A stretch of DNA of 64,000 nucleotides from Mycoplasma testudineum (GCF_002245785.1 NZ_NNCE01000005.1:25905-89904), one strand, 5' to 3'. Shown: positions 22,041 through 36,192, counted from the first letter of the stretch. Numbers and translations: made by a program. Notes: generated from the sequence alone by a model not told the origin.

Positions 22041-23585
22041 ATGTTCAAAAAAATAAGTGGTTTATCCTACTATCAATTGTCAGATTTGAAAGAATTGACT
22101 TTTACTCGTTTGATAAAATGACAAAACTTATTGAGAATAATTACTTTAGTTGTAATATCAGTAGCAATTTTTTTCACTGTATTTTTTGTAAATCAAAATA
22201 TTAACACAATATTAAATAACACAGAAATAAGTTCTACAAATTCAGAATCAATGATTAGTGCTGGTGTTGTAAGATTAATAAATTCAGCTGCATCATTCAC
22301 ATTACTTTCAACTTTTGTAGGAATTGCAAACAAGAGAATATTTGAAGATCATAAGCGCTTAGACATTTATTTTTATTGATATTTATTCTATGTTGTTGCC
22401 GGTGTTTTAATGTTCATTATCCCGCTTTATGTACCAGAATTAAGTTATTCAAGCTTATCTTCACCAAATAGTGAATTTGTTTGATTAGAAAATATTTCAA
22501 AGTTGCGTTGAATTCAATATTCAGTTTTAATTTTTATCGTTATTGAATTTTTTCATTCGATTTATGTACTTAAAATTGAAATTTGGATTAAACCTAGCCA
22601 AAGAAGATATTTAAAAAGTAAGTTGATAGCTTTATTTTTTATTGCAATATATTTTTTAGTTTTTATCGGAATTACGTCAGGGCATTACATTGATGTGTAC
22701 AATAATTTTGTATTATTTGGTAATGGCTTTGTTGATCAATATCGACAAGATGGGATTTCAAGTTTAGTTTTTAGATTTGTTGGCTATTTTATTTTATTGC
22801 TTTTGTTATTTTTGCCAATATTATTGTGATTAATTGAAATGTCCAATCTAACTAAAAAAAATTATAGATCCGGATTAAGATTCACTTGAGTGGCTTTAAC
22901 AATGATTGCAACATTAATAAATACGACAATAAACTTTTTCAATAATCAATCAAATAGAGCAGCTATAAATGATAATAACTATATTTTGCTTGGTGTAGCA
23001 ATTGGATTTGCAGTAGTTATTGCCTTATATGTATTTTTAAGAAAACCAGTTAGAACGAGTTCGTTATATATACAAATATATTTAGGTTTTACATTGTTTG
23101 TTCTAGTTACATTGCATTTGATTTTTAATTCCATTTTTGGATTTTCAACTACATTTGGAATTATAAATCTAATATTTATTTCCTTTGCTATGACACCAGG
23201 CTTAATTTATGTCCTTCTAACAAAAAGGAAACTAGAAAAAAAATCTAAATTAATAAAACTATTTTATTTTTTTCTAAGCGCATCAATGTCGCTTTTAACT
23301 TTATTATTATTAATTTCACAATATTTTGTAACAATAAATGATGCTATAAATTCAGAAAACTTTAATACATCTACATTAATAGGTGTAATACTAGATTTTA
23401 TATTCAATAGATTGAATTTGTGAGTTTTATTTTATTTATTACTATCAGTTTTATCAACATTAACAATTGCTTGAATACTAATTAGATTTTCTCGCAGCGT
23501 TGTTTTAATTAATGAAAAATATGTTAAAAAACAACAAGAAAAAATAGATAAATTAGTTTTTCAACTAAAACAAAAAGGGGTTTAA
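22041..23585 (+). CDS. F1-like ATPase cluster protein 1, polytopic membrane protein
   Basis: A 514-residue protein with about 11-12 hydrophobic segments spread over its length (for example IITLVVISVAIFFTVFFVNQ at ~31-50 and MIALFFIAIYFLVFIGI at ~195-211). It has a basic first 30 residues and a basic coiled C-terminal tail (NEKYVKKQQEKIDKLVFQLK). It has no similarity to F0 a, b or c that I can see. It opens the seven-gene F1-like cluster and is followed 1 nt later by gene 2. In such mollicute clusters the membrane partner ('X0') is unidentified; this protein and the product of 25534-28080 are the obvious candidates. Function inferred from position only. Confidence 0.85.
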
Positions 23586-23586
23586 T

Positions 23587-24123
23587 ATGAAAAAAGATTT
23601 AAATTGATTTTGATCATTATTCAAAACAAACAATAGAAAAATTAAAAAAGCAAAACTTTTGAATAACGCAACTATTCAGCAATTTAATGAAATTATTGAA
23701 GATAAAGAAATATTTCATGCATCATTAATGAATTTCAAATTGGGTATTTATTTTAGACTAAATTTAGTGCATGATGACCCTTCATTTGATGAATTAATGA
23801 ATAGATTAAAGCAAGATATTGAAACAAAAAGAATGATCATTTTTGATAAATGGACATTATCTTGAGAAGAAAAAGAAAATTTAATTGTTCCAGTTTTACT
23901 AAATACAGATGATCTTCCTCCACACGGAGATGCAGCTGATTATTCTAAAAGCAGTAACACAACAACTTCTCAAATATGAAAATTAATTACAGATGATATT
24001 GATTATCTTTTTGAAAATGAGCAACTCCATTTATTGATAACACCTGATATTATGGTATATGACCGCGTTGAAGGGAAAAAGGTCGCATTATTTGGGGAAG
24101 GATATTTAAGTGGACAAGTATAA
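23587..24123 (+). CDS. F1-like ATPase cluster protein 2
   Basis: A 178-residue soluble protein, no signal or membrane segment, with a basic N-terminus (NRKIKKAKLL) and an acidic C-terminal half. TGA encodes several Trp. No family recognised. It sits between the membrane protein and the gamma-like subunit and overlaps the latter by 14 nt. It may be a stator or rotor accessory protein of the F1-like complex. Confidence 0.82.
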
Positions 24124-24931
24124 TGCTTTACTCAAAATAAGAAAAAATTATAAAAATATATATTCATTAGTAAATTTAAATTTTATTCAAATATTGTCAC
24201 AGTTTCAAATTCTAAGTGAAAAATTCCAAGGTCAAATGGCAGAAGCCGGCAGATTGAAATGCACTTATGGTGAACTTAATAAAATTTATAAAATTAAGTC
24301 AACTTTTTTTGAAGGTCATAGATATATTGTTGAATCAAAAAAGATGTTAATTTATGTTGCAGAAAAAGCAAAATATTCAGCACTATCTTTTAAAAGAACT
24401 GATGAAGAAATATTAGAACTTTATAAAAAAAATGATTTATTTATACCAATTGGTGATTATGCTATTGAATTTGCTAAAAAAAATGGAATTCCAATTTATA
24501 TACAATATGAAACTATTGATATTTCGCATGTTGAAGAACTTCAAGTTTTAGCTTATCAACTTTACATGTCTAAAAAAATAATATCTTTACATATGACATT
24601 TCCAACTAATAAATTAGAAGATGGAAATACAATGACAATATTACCTGTAAAAGATTTTATGATTGAACAAAAAGATGTTAAAGTTAATATAAAGAATGTT
24701 GACATATATCCTAATTTATCTGATTACATAAAAAATACAAATCTTATCTATTTAGAATTAACCCTAACAGCATTAATAATTGAAGCTTCTTTTTATTCAA
24801 TGAAACAAAAAATAATTAGAATTAAGACATTATTAGAAACTGTTGAAGATAAAATCAAGAAGATAAATAATGAAATCTTAAAAGAAAAAAGAAAAACACT
24901 AACAGAAGAAATTATCATTACAACTCAATAA
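24110..24931 (+). CDS. F1-like ATPase gamma-like subunit
   Basis: A 273-residue protein with the layout of F1 gamma: a long N-terminal helix, a central mixed alpha/beta part (residues ~85-190) and a long C-terminal helix. The C-terminus EKRKTLTEEIIITTQ matches the pattern of the gamma C-terminal signature (N-x-x-R-Q-x-x-I-T-x-E-I), giving more than positional support. In F1 motors this coiled coil forms the shaft turned by alpha-beta. GTG 24110 is used, with GGGGAAGGA 6-7 nt upstream; the nearest ATG is out of frame. It lies third in the cluster, as expected for mollicute F1-like operons. Confidence 0.8.
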   Translation: MDKYNALLKIRKNYKNIYSLVNLNFIQILSQFQILSEKFQGQMAEAGRLKCTYGELNKIYKIKSTFFEGHRYIVESKKMLIYVAEKAKYSALSFKRTDEEILELYKKNDLFIPIGDYAIEFAKKNGIPIYIQYETIDISHVEELQVLAYQLYMSKKIISLHMTFPTNKLEDGNTMTILPVKDFMIEQKDVKVNIKNVDIYPNLSDYIKNTNLIYLELTLTALIIEASFYSMKQKIIRIKTLLETVEDKIKKINNEILKEKRKTLTEEIIITTQ

Positions 24932-24941
24932 GGAGATGAAA

Positions 24942-25553
24942 ATGAGTAGAATTGGAAACAAAGCTAATCAATTGGTTGATGCATTAACAACATTAGTTTT
25001 TAAAATTCCTTTTCTGAATAAGTTCTATAAAAAAAATCTCCCACTTAATTTAATAATTTCTGATGAAAAGAAATTCAAAAAAACTGGTATTGAAATAGAC
25101 TTTGAAAAAAAATATAAAGTTTGATGAAAATTAGATAACAACGGAATGTTTTTCAATAATTACGCATCTAAAGGTACAATTGCTTCTGATGTTTTATTGC
25201 TAAAAATTCAAGTTGATAATAATGGTAAAAATAAATTTAGAAAATTTTTAATTGAAAATGCATATATTGATTATGAGCAAAATTATTTCAGAATTTCTTT
25301 TTTTAGAAATATTTCGGAATTAAAAAATTTTACTAAAAATGAAAATTATTATTCAAAGTCTGAAGTTAACAAAATTTCTAAAGCCACAATTAAACTATCA
25401 AAAATTTACTCTGCAAAAGAAGAAATTGGATTACTCCCAGAAGAAATAATAGGCTATTTTAATGCACAAAAACAATCAAAAAAATGGAAGCTTTTGAAAC
25501 AAAATAAGCTAACTTGTAAGAAGGAAATTAACAATGATGAAAAAGAAATTTAA
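24942..25553 (+). CDS. F1-like ATPase cluster protein 4
   Basis: A 203-residue basic protein. ATG 24942 is chosen because AAGGAGA ends 6 nt upstream; an ATG at 24936 is too close to that site. A moderately hydrophobic N-terminal stretch (LVDALTTLVFKIPFLNKF) precedes an alpha/beta body with no recognisable domain. It overlaps the next gene by 20 nt. Function unknown; the place in the cluster suggests a complex-specific subunit. Confidence 0.82.
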
Positions 25554-28080
25554 TAAAAAAATATACATTGCTTCTGCAAGTGCTTTAACATTGCCTGTTG
25601 TTGCTATACCTGCAATTGTTTTGAATTTGAATAATGATCAAAACACACAAGTTGAAAATAAAATAACCACTAACTTTTTAATTGAAACACAAGTTGATTC
25701 ATTAACTGCTTTTGCTCAATCTGCAATCAAAGGACAATTAGCAAGAATGAATGAAATTATGAAAGCTGATTCACTAAATGATAATTCAAATACTACATGA
25801 TTTTCAGATGTATCAACACATCAAAATTTAAGAGAACGTAACTTAATTAAAATTTTTACCGAAATAACTTCACCTAGTTCCACTTATTATTCAACATTAA
25901 GCGATGCCTTAATGTTAGGAATTAAAAATTATTTGATTTCAGTTCAATTTACTAGTGAACAATACACTTTAATTGGTGCAAATCAAGTTAAACTTGAAAC
26001 TATACTTAATACAGTACCAAACGAAAAACTTCAGCAATATATTAATCAATTTTTTTCAAATTGAGAAGCATTTTTCAATACTAAACTTACTGCTAATGGA
26101 AGAGGATATGAATGATTTTCAGATGTGTTATCAAATGTAAGTTCTATAAACGAAGCATTTAAATACGATGATCCTTCATTTGAATCAACACCCAATTCAG
26201 AAAGTTACAATGATGTAGTAAATTTGATTTCAAATTATAGTGGGCAGTTTGTATTACAAAAATTAAATTTCAGTCAAATTATTTCAAATGTACAAACAGA
26301 ATTAAAAACTAATTATGAAGCAGATTTAAAAACTCTACAGAGTAAGGAATTTCAAAGTAATATAAAAATTAACCTTGATAGCAATTCATTAAAACTAACT
26401 GGAGATGGCAAATATCTAAATTTTAATTTCTTTGAAAAAAATGATTTTAAATCCACTTTGGAAAATGCTAATAATTTTAGTAGAAATGGCTATTTACCTT
26501 ACTTAATTTCTGACTCAATTGGGAGCATTTTTACTATTAGAAATAATTCCGGTTTGGATGCTACATTTAGAGTAAAAACAGCTCTTGGTAATGCAACAAA
26601 TAATTACACACAAGTTTTTGAAACGGAAATGAGTGTTGATACTTCTGTGGAGTATATATTGGATCAAATTAATAAAGGTTTTAGTAATGAAACACTAGAA
26701 AATACTATTTTTACAGTTGCCGAAAATAAATATAGTGCAGATAAAATCACAGAAGCTGATTTAATTGAAACTGATATATTGAAAAAATACCGTTCTGTTT
26801 TTAATATTGAGTATAGTGATTTTACTTTCAACACTTCAGCACAAGTATTAACTAGAACTTCTAATGCAACAAGTTTAAATAATGCAACCGTTTCTATAAA
26901 AACAATAAATAATTCACACACAGTAGCTTACAAAAATAATTTTTATCTAAATAAATTAATTCCAGATAAAGCAGCTGAAATTTTAGATGCACCTGAAATT
27001 GCTTCATCATTAACTGCTTTAGGAACAATTACTCCTGGCGGTGTAATAATTAAAAATCAAACTAATTGAAATGAATATATTACGTATAATGAAGCAGATA
27101 CTCAAAAATATAAATATACAACTCAAAGTGTTAATTATTTAAATGAAAATAATACCCTAAACGAAAATAAATTGAATGTAGAAACAACTGTTAGTTTAGT
27201 TTCGAATCCAGAAATTCAAAAATCATATACTTCTATTATTTCTAATGTAAAAAGTTCCACTAAAACAACTGAATCAGATTTAAGATATTTTAGAACAGAT
27301 CAAAGTGAAGCAAATACATCTTTAACTGAAAGTTATGGTACTGCTTTTAGTAATTATTTAAAAAACAACGCAGCTGCAGTAGAAACACTTTATATAAATT
27401 CTGTTGGCGAAACACTTGAACAATACAGCTATGATAGTGTTAATGACATTCCAACAATAACTGCAAATCCAATTCGTTATAAAGCCGTTCATGATACATT
27501 CAAAAATAAATATACTTCTAAAGTTGCAACTGCATACGGTGCTGCTACTAGTCAATCTGAAATCATTGATTCAAGTGATACAGCAATGCTAGCAGCAGGT
27601 GCAGCATTAGCTGCTACATTAGCATCTCAAGGACTAGATTTAGATAAAGATGCTTTACAAAAAATTAATGAATCTCTTACTGATGCTCAAAAAAAATCCT
27701 TAGCTGCTTTAACTAATGGTATGTCTGAAAATGAAGCAGCTCAGTTTTTAAATGATTCTTCATCAGTAGTAGCAGCTTTCTTGAAAAATTCATTAAATGC
27801 AGATCAAACAATTAATTTATTGCAACAAATTGCAAATATAAATACAAGCAGTGTTAGATTAGCAACAGATTCAATTGCTGGATCAGTTAAATATGTAGGA
27901 CTAGGTTTAGTATCATTTTTTACTCTGATGACTTTAATAGTTGCAATAAGAGGATCGTTAATAAAAGGTAAAGAAAATAAAGGTAGAAAAGCAGCTATTG
28001 TTGGCTTTACATCTGTGATTACAGTAATTGGAATCATCATAGTTATTGTATTGTTATTAGCAATACTTTCGGTAATTTAA
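25534..28080 (+). CDS. F1-like ATPase cluster protein 5, large extracytoplasmic protein
   Basis: An 848-residue protein. The N-terminal basic-hydrophobic segment (KKIYIASASALTLPVVAIPA) is a signal or anchor. The body is N/S/T-rich and lies outside the membrane, containing two WFSDV motifs near residues 90 and 195. The C-terminus has two TM segments (YVGLGLVSFFTLMTLIVAI and a strongly hydrophobic last ~25 residues) around a short basic cytoplasmic loop (KGKENKGRK). An Ala/Asp-rich stretch near 675-770 precedes the TMs. It is translationally coupled to gene 4. It is the natural candidate for linking the cytoplasmic F1-like motor to something outside the cell; that is inference. Confidence 0.86.
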
Positions 28081-28088
28081 GGACAAAA

Positions 28089-29734
28089 ATGTACAAAGAT
28101 AAAGATAATATTTTATATAAAGAATTTAATGCACATGCTAGTAATAAAAGTAGTACTTTAAAGCAAAATTTTAATAAAAATGTTAATGATCATGTTTCTA
28201 AAAAAAGTAGTTCACAAAATTTGTATATTGAATCAATTAAAGATTACATCGTTAAAATAAGAGGAAAATATCCTTTTAGATTTGGACAAATTTTTCACTT
28301 AGGACAGCAAAATGTTGAAGGTATTTTAATTAGAGCAACTGAAGAAAGTGCTTTTTTGTTAGTAAATCAAACCCATATAAGTAGTATTAAAGCTGGCGAT
28401 ATTGCAAAAAACTTTTTGCAAGCTTTTGAAGTTGAAACTAGAAAAAATTTTTACAATTCAATAATTGATATTGAAGGTAATAAAATCTATTCTGAACATG
28501 ATTCAAAATTCGGAGATGATGTTGTCTATAAACATCGTTCTCAAATTTTTAATATTGCTGCAAACATGATGGAAAGAGTTGATTTAAATGAACCATTAGA
28601 AACTGGTATTTTTACAATTGATGTTTTAATTCCTATCGGAAAAGGACAAAGAGAATTAATAGTTGGTGATGCAAAATCAGGAAAAACAAGCATTGCTTTA
28701 ACAACTATAATTAATCAAAAAAATAATGATATAAGAATTGTCTATGTAGCAATTGGCACAAAATTAAATGATTTAAAAGTAATTTATAAAACACTAGCTG
28801 AGCATGATTTAATGAAAAAAGTAATTATCATTTATGCTTCAAGTGATAATGCTTACGAGCAATATTTAGCACCATATGTAGGCATGACACATGCTGAAAA
28901 TATTCGCGAAAGCGGTAAAGATGTTTTAATTATTTTTGATGATTTAACAAACCATGCAAACATCTTGCGTGAATCTGCTTTATTAATTAATAAACCTGTT
29001 GGTAAAGAAGCATTTCCGGGAGATTTATTTTACTCACATTCTTCTTTATTAGAAAGAGCTGGTAAATTTGCTACAGGCGGTACCATCACTGCTTTGCCTA
29101 TAATTAAAATTTTAAATAACGATATCACTTCATTACTTTCAACTAATGTAATTTCAATTACAGATGGTCAAATTGTTTTAAATAGTGAATTAAAATCAAA
29201 TGGAATAATGCCTGCTATAGATATCAATAAATCAGTTTCTCGTACCGGAAGCAAGGTTCAATCAAAAGTTCTTTCAAAAATAAGTAGTAACATTTTAAAA
29301 ATTTATACACAGTACGAACACAATAGTGGATTTGCAGGATCAAGTTATGATTTTAGTGATGCAATTAAGGAAATTATTTCAAAAGGACAAGCACTATTTA
29401 GTGTTTTAAAACAAGATGAATACCGAATTTATTCAAGAGCTTTTATTTTGATCTTAGCTTATATAATCGAATGAAGAATACTAGAACAAAAACTTAATGC
29501 AAATGAATTGGTGCGCTTTATTCATTATGTTTTACACAATACATTAACTGGTCAAGCAATAATTAAAGCTGTGAGCCAAACTAAAAATAATATTGATGAA
29601 ACATTATTAAAATTCTACATAACTGATTTGCTAAAACAATATGAGAAATTAAAACAGGATTCAAAAATGTTTGATTTTGACAAACAAACATTTAGCATTA
29701 CGCCAAAGCAATGACAAAAAATTAAGGAGACATT

Positions 29735-29750
<16 letters not shown>
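28089..29750 (+). CDS. F1-like ATPase alpha-like subunit
   Basis: A 553-residue homologue of F1 alpha. The first ~45 residues are an added hydrophilic tail. A beta-barrel follows, then the nucleotide-binding domain with P-loop GDAKSGKTS (about 193-201; alpha proper has GDRQTGKT), the LIIFDDLTNHA Walker B region, AFPGDLFYSHSSLLERAGK and SITDGQIVL, all typical alpha blocks. The frame continues through a TGA Trp at 29712 to TAG at 29750, so the end overlaps the beta-like start by 16 nt. This is not the cell's main ATP synthase alpha: sequence and neighbours (no atpB/E/F/H) differ. Confidence 0.92.
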
Positions 29751-31150
<1,400 letters not shown>

Positions 31151-31154
31151 AAAT

Positions 31155-32519
31155 ATGCAAAAAAAATATGAAGAAAATTTTATGACATTATTAACGAATC
31201 ACTTGAAAGAAAGTGGTTTTGTTTTTCAAGGTAGTGAAATTTATGGCGGTCTTTCAAATACTTGAGATTACGGACCTTACGGAACAATTTTAAAAGATAA
31301 AATTTCAAATTTTTGAAAATCTTATTTTATTAAAAATAGAAAAAATTCATATTTAATTGATTCTAAAATTTTAATGAATCCACTAGTATGAAAAAGTTCG
31401 GGTCATTTAAGTAATTTTACTGATTTATTAATTGAAAATAAATTGACTCAAAAAAGATATAGAGCAGATCATTTACTCGAAGCATTTTATAGTGAATCGG
31501 AAGTTGCAAAATTCACTCAAGAACAAATGCTTGATTTAATTAAGAAGCATTATCCAAATATTGAAAATAAAAAAACTGAATGATCAGAAATTCGTAAATT
31601 TAATTTAATGTTCGAAACATATCAAGGAGTTATTGAAGGCAAAAAAGACACAATATATTTGCGTCCTGAAACAGCTCAAGGAATTTTTATAAATTTTAAA
31701 AATGTTCAAAGAACAATGAGAGCTCATTTGCCTTTAGCAATTGGTCAAATTGGTAAATCGTTTAGAAATGAAGTTACACCTGGTAATTTTATTTTTAGAA
31801 CAAGAGAATTTGAACAAATGGAATTGGAAGTATTTGTTGATCCAGAAAAATCAATGGAAGCTTTTGACGAGTATGTAAATGCTTCATATGAATTTGTATT
31901 ATCTCTTGGAATTGAAAAAGAAAATATTAGAATTAGAAAACATAGTGATGAAGAACTAAGTCACTATTCAAAAGCAACATCAGATATTGAATTTTTATTT
32001 CCTTGAGGATGAGGTGAGTTAATGGGAATCGCCCATAGAGGTGATTATGATTTATCACAACATGAATTAGGTTCAAAAGTTAATTTACAATACCAAGATC
32101 CTTTTACAAATAAAAAGTACATTCCACACGTAATTGAGCCTTCAGTTGGTCTAGATAGATTGATGCTAGCTATTTTGTGTCAAAGTTTTGAAATTGATGA
32201 AATGAATGATAATAGAATCTTACTTGATTTGCCAGTTCAATTATCTATTCATGATGTAGCAATCTTACCTTTAGTTAAAAAACAATTAGACGAAGCAGAA
32301 ATCATTGAATCAAAACTAAAACAATTAGGTTTAAGTACAATACTTGATTCTTCTGGTTCGATTGGAAAAAGATACAGAAGATATGATTCTCTCGGAATAA
32401 AATATTGTTTGACAATTGATTATGATTCAAGTTCTGAACAAACATTTACTTTAAGAGATAGTAAAACAATGGAACAAAAAAGATTATCATTAGAACAGAT
32501 AATAAATTTAATTCAATAA
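31155..32519 (+). CDS. glyS: Glycyl-tRNA synthetase (dimeric GlyQS type)
   Basis: Class II aminoacyl-tRNA synthetase, 454 residues, of the homodimeric eukaryotic/archaeal-like type used by mollicutes. Motif blocks are YGGLSNTWDYGPYG (motif 1 region), [37 protein letters not shown] (motif 2, continuing EQMELE) and [14 protein letters not shown] (motif 3), followed by the anticodon-binding domain. It begins 4 nt after the F1-like beta gene and ends in an intrinsic terminator, so it may be cotranscribed with that cluster. Confidence 0.96.
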
Positions 32520-32537
32520 TTGCCTTAGGGCAATTTT
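32518..32537 (+). terminator. Intrinsic terminator after glyS
   Basis: AATTGCC (32518-32524) and GGCAATT (32529-32535) form a 7-bp stem with a 4-nt loop followed by T residues, directly at the glyS stop. Confidence 0.75.
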
Positions 32538-32568
32538 AATATTTATAATATTTAAAAAAGGAGATTGT

Positions 32569-34557
32569 ATGAATTTTGATGAATTACAAAAAAAAATACT
32601 TTCTCAAACTTCTCTTTCAGAATATATTTCTAGAACAACTTCATTAGTTTCAAAAGGCGGAAGTCACATTGGTTTATGTCCTTTTCACACTGATAGCAAT
32701 CCCTCATTTTCCGTTAAAGATTCAATTGGAATTTTTAACTGTTTTTCATGTAACAAAAAAGGCGGTATTATTAAGTTTGTCGAATTAAAAGAAAATCTTT
32801 CATTTTCTGAAGCTGCTGCAAAATTAGCAGAAGAATTTAATATAGAATGAAACGGAAAAGTAAATATTGAAAAATTCACTCCTGAACAAGAAAACGCTAT
32901 AAGTGCAAATGTAATTGCAAATAGTTATTTCAGAGCAACACTTAAAAAAAATTTAAAAAGTAATTCTGAAATTATTAATTATTTATCAAAACGAAATTTG
33001 GATGTAAACGATATTAATAAATTCCAAATTGGTTATGCTGATGGAAATTTAGCAAACTATTTAATAAAAAATAAAATTGATACAACTTATTTTGAAATTG
33101 TAGATTTAATAAATGAAAGCTCAAGAGATTTTTTTTATAATAGATTAATTTTTCCAATTTATGATTCAAAAAATAATTTAGCTGGTTTTTCAGGTAGAGT
33201 TTTGACTGATCAAAATAAACCTAAATATTTAAATAGTAGTGATAACTTAATTTTTTCAAAAGCAAAAGTTTTATACAATTTTCATAATGCAATTTCAGAA
33301 GCTAAAAATTTAGGATTTTTGATAATTGTTGAAGGCTTTTTTGATGTAATATCATTAAGCAAAATAGGAATAAATAATGTTGTTGCGATAATGGGTACAT
33401 CATTTTCTGTAGAACATTTAATTCAAATTAAAGGCTTAGAAATTGTTCTTTTTTTGGATAATGATAAAGCAGGTTTAAAAGCGACTTTAGATCATTTATT
33501 AACATTAAATAAATATGGTTTCTCAAATTCTGTTATTTTTTACAATAATAAAAACGGTGCTTCTCATCCAAAAAGTAATTACCATTTTGATGAATTATTT
33601 ACAGCTAATGATTTGATTTTAGAATATAAAAAAGTAGATGCAGATGAAATCGCATCATCGCAAAATGGCAAAGAAATAATTTCAAAATTAATTGGAAATA
33701 GAGTTTCAGGAATTGACTTTTATTACAAAATATTAAGACAACAATTCAATTTTTCAAATAGTCAAAATATAAGCAATTTTATAAATGAATTTTCAAAAAT
33801 AATTTCTTATCAATCTGAAGTAATTATAAATCGATTTACATCTCTTTTAAATTCAAAACATAATCTGGGAGTTAATTTTAAAAAGATGCCAATAAAATAC
33901 CTTAAAGACAACGTTGGTAACTTTACACGGCAAACCAATTATCAAAATGCACCAGTTGATATACATAATCCAGAACCCATAGAAATACCTAGAAGAAATA
34001 ATAATTTTAATATTCAAGATACTTTAAATACAGCAGAATTTAATAAAGTACAAGAAACTAATAATAGTAAATTTGGTAAGTTAATTATAAAAATTGTTAC
34101 AAATGTAAATTTTCTCAATGCTTATGTCAATCTAAAGAAAAAACATAATAAAGAAGATATATTCGAATTTGCGCCAAGTGAATATAAAAAAATTGAAAAC
34201 CAATTTCAAAAATTCTATGACGAACTTAGTGAAGAAATTTTTGATCCTAAAAAATTTATGGATTCTTTAAGCAAAGAAGATCTTAAAACATTTAACAAAG
34301 CTAAATTAGATTATATATCGACAAATCCTAAATTAAAAGATGAAGATCTATGAACTGAAGATGAAATTCAAATGTATTTACTTAAATACAAAGTCGCTAC
34401 ATTATCTATTGAAATTGAAAGATTAAAAGCCCTTATACTTAAATCAACAAATGAAACTGATAAAGAAGTAAAATCAAATTTATTTGAAAAATTAGTTGCT
34501 TATACAATTAAAAAAGATAAGATTGAAAACAAAATAAAAAAGTTATCTAAAAAATAG
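32569..34557 (+). CDS. dnaG: DNA primase DnaG
   Basis: Synthesises RNA primers at the replication fork, 662 residues. The CHC2 zinc ribbon is at ~40-65 (CPFHTD, then CFSCNKKGG). The Toprim core has LIIVEGFFDVISL with the catalytic Glu and VLFLDNDKAGLKA with the acidic DxD-like site. The C-terminal part is helical and K/E-rich, the usual helicase-interacting region. AAGGAGA precedes the ATG. Just upstream of rpoD, the classical dnaG-rpoD order. Confidence 0.95.
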
Positions 34558-34566
34558 TTTAAAATG

Positions 34567-34597
34567 TATAATTTAAAATACTCTTTCGAGAGTTTTT
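34567..34597 (+). promoter_or_regulatory. TATAAT box and TTCG hairpin between dnaG and rpoD
   Basis: A TATAAT at 34567-34572 starts 12 nt after the dnaG stop. It is followed by ACTCT (34580-34584), loop TTCG and AGAGT (34589-34593) with a T-run to 34597. The hairpin can serve as dnaG terminator or attenuator; the box could start rpoD transcripts just in front of it. Confidence 0.5.
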
Positions 34598-34616
34598 ATA
34601 CGTAACTTGGAGGAAT

Positions 34617-36191
34617 ATGGCATCAAATAAAGAATTAATAGAAGTATTAAAAGATCTGAAGAAAAAAAAGAAAGTTAAGCACCTATCACAGGTTGAAGTT
34701 TTTGAATTTTTAGATAAACAAAAATTAGCTGTAACAGAAAATGATTCTGATGATTTTTTAATTGACTTAATAAATAATGAAATTATTAAAGATGATATGG
34801 ATTACGGAGATGATGGTTTTGTAAGCGAAAATGATTTTCAAACAGAATTAAAATCTAAAGTAAAAAATGACAAAAAAGCCTCTCAAAAACCTAGTAAAAA
34901 AACTTCTGAAAAGAATGCAATAGAAGAAGATGAAAACGATTTAGATCTGGAAGATACCGACGAAATTGAAATGCACATTCAAGAAGATGAAGACGATTTT
35001 GATCAGACCATTGAAATTGATGAAGATAACATAAATATCGATGAATTAAATAGCGAAGATGATGATGACGATCTTTTCGATGATGATGAAGAGCCTATTG
35101 ATCCAGATTTAGATTTAAGTTCATTACATAATGAAGTTGATGACGAAGATGATGAACACGATGAAGATGACGAAGATGATGATGATGAACTAGATGATCT
35201 TGAATCTGCACTTTTTTCTGATGAAGATAAGGATTTATCTGAATTAACACAAAGCGATGTTAAGCAAGAACGATTCGACAAAATGAAAAGTTCTAAACTT
35301 AAATCTAAGTTATCTGAAACAAACGATATTGTAAAATGATACATGCGTTGAATAGGTAAGTATGGAACATTACTTAGCGCTGAAGAAGAAAGAAACTTAG
35401 CAAAAACAATGCGCGAATACAAAGACACATTAAAAGGTCGTAGAGCGCGCGATATGTTGATTAAACGTAATCTTAGATTAGTAATCAATAATGCGAAGAA
35501 ATACAAAAATAGAGGATTACCATTTATTGATTTGATTTCTGAAGGTAACGCAGGAATCATTAAAGCTGTTGAAAAATTTGATGAAACTAAAGGGTTCAAA
35601 TTTTCTACATATGCAACATGATGAATTCGACAAGCAATCACTAGAGCTGTTGCTGACCAAGCAAGAACAATTCGTGTGCCCGTCCACATGGTTGAAACAA
35701 TAAATAAAATTATCAAAATTGAACGTGAATTACAACAAATAAAAGGTTCAATGCCAACTGATGAAGAAATTGCTGCAAAATATGGTGATGATTTTACAGC
35801 TGAAAAAGTTCGTTACATAAGAAAAATAAATATTGACCCTATTTCACTAGATAAAACAGTAGGTAAAGAAGACGATTCATTTTTTAGTGACTTTATAAAA
35901 GATGAAAGTGTAATTAGTCCAGATGATTATGCAAATAATGCTGATTTAACTAAACACTTAATTAATTTAATTAATACAAGATTATCTCCAGAAGAAAAGT
36001 TAATTATCCAAAAAAGGTATGGAATTGGTTCAGATGATAATGGTGTTCCTTATCGAGTTCATTCATTCCAAGAATTATCACTAGAGTTAAACATTAGTCG
36101 TGAAAAAGTTAGACAAATGGAAAACAAAATTTTAAGATTATTACGTTCTAGTCCTGAACGTGTTAAATTGAAAGAATTTACAAAAAATTAA
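34617..36191 (+). CDS. rpoD: Primary RNA polymerase sigma factor (RpoD/SigA)
   Basis: Housekeeping sigma-70, 524 residues. The N-terminal ~240 residues are extremely acidic (runs of D/E around 95-205), replacing a standard region 1.1. Region 2 follows ([58 protein letters not shown], with TGA Trp in the -10 melting motif), then region 3 ([12 protein letters not shown]) and region 4 ([36 protein letters not shown]). GGAGGAAT gives the ATG. All -10/-35 recognition blocks are intact. Confidence 0.96.
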
Positions 36192-36192
36192 T

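Noticed and set aside
35003..35716. Long serine-rich frame on the minus strand opposite rpoD
   Set aside because: It is the antisense of GAT/GAA repeats coding for the acidic sigma domain; no ribosome site and rpoD fills the plus strand.
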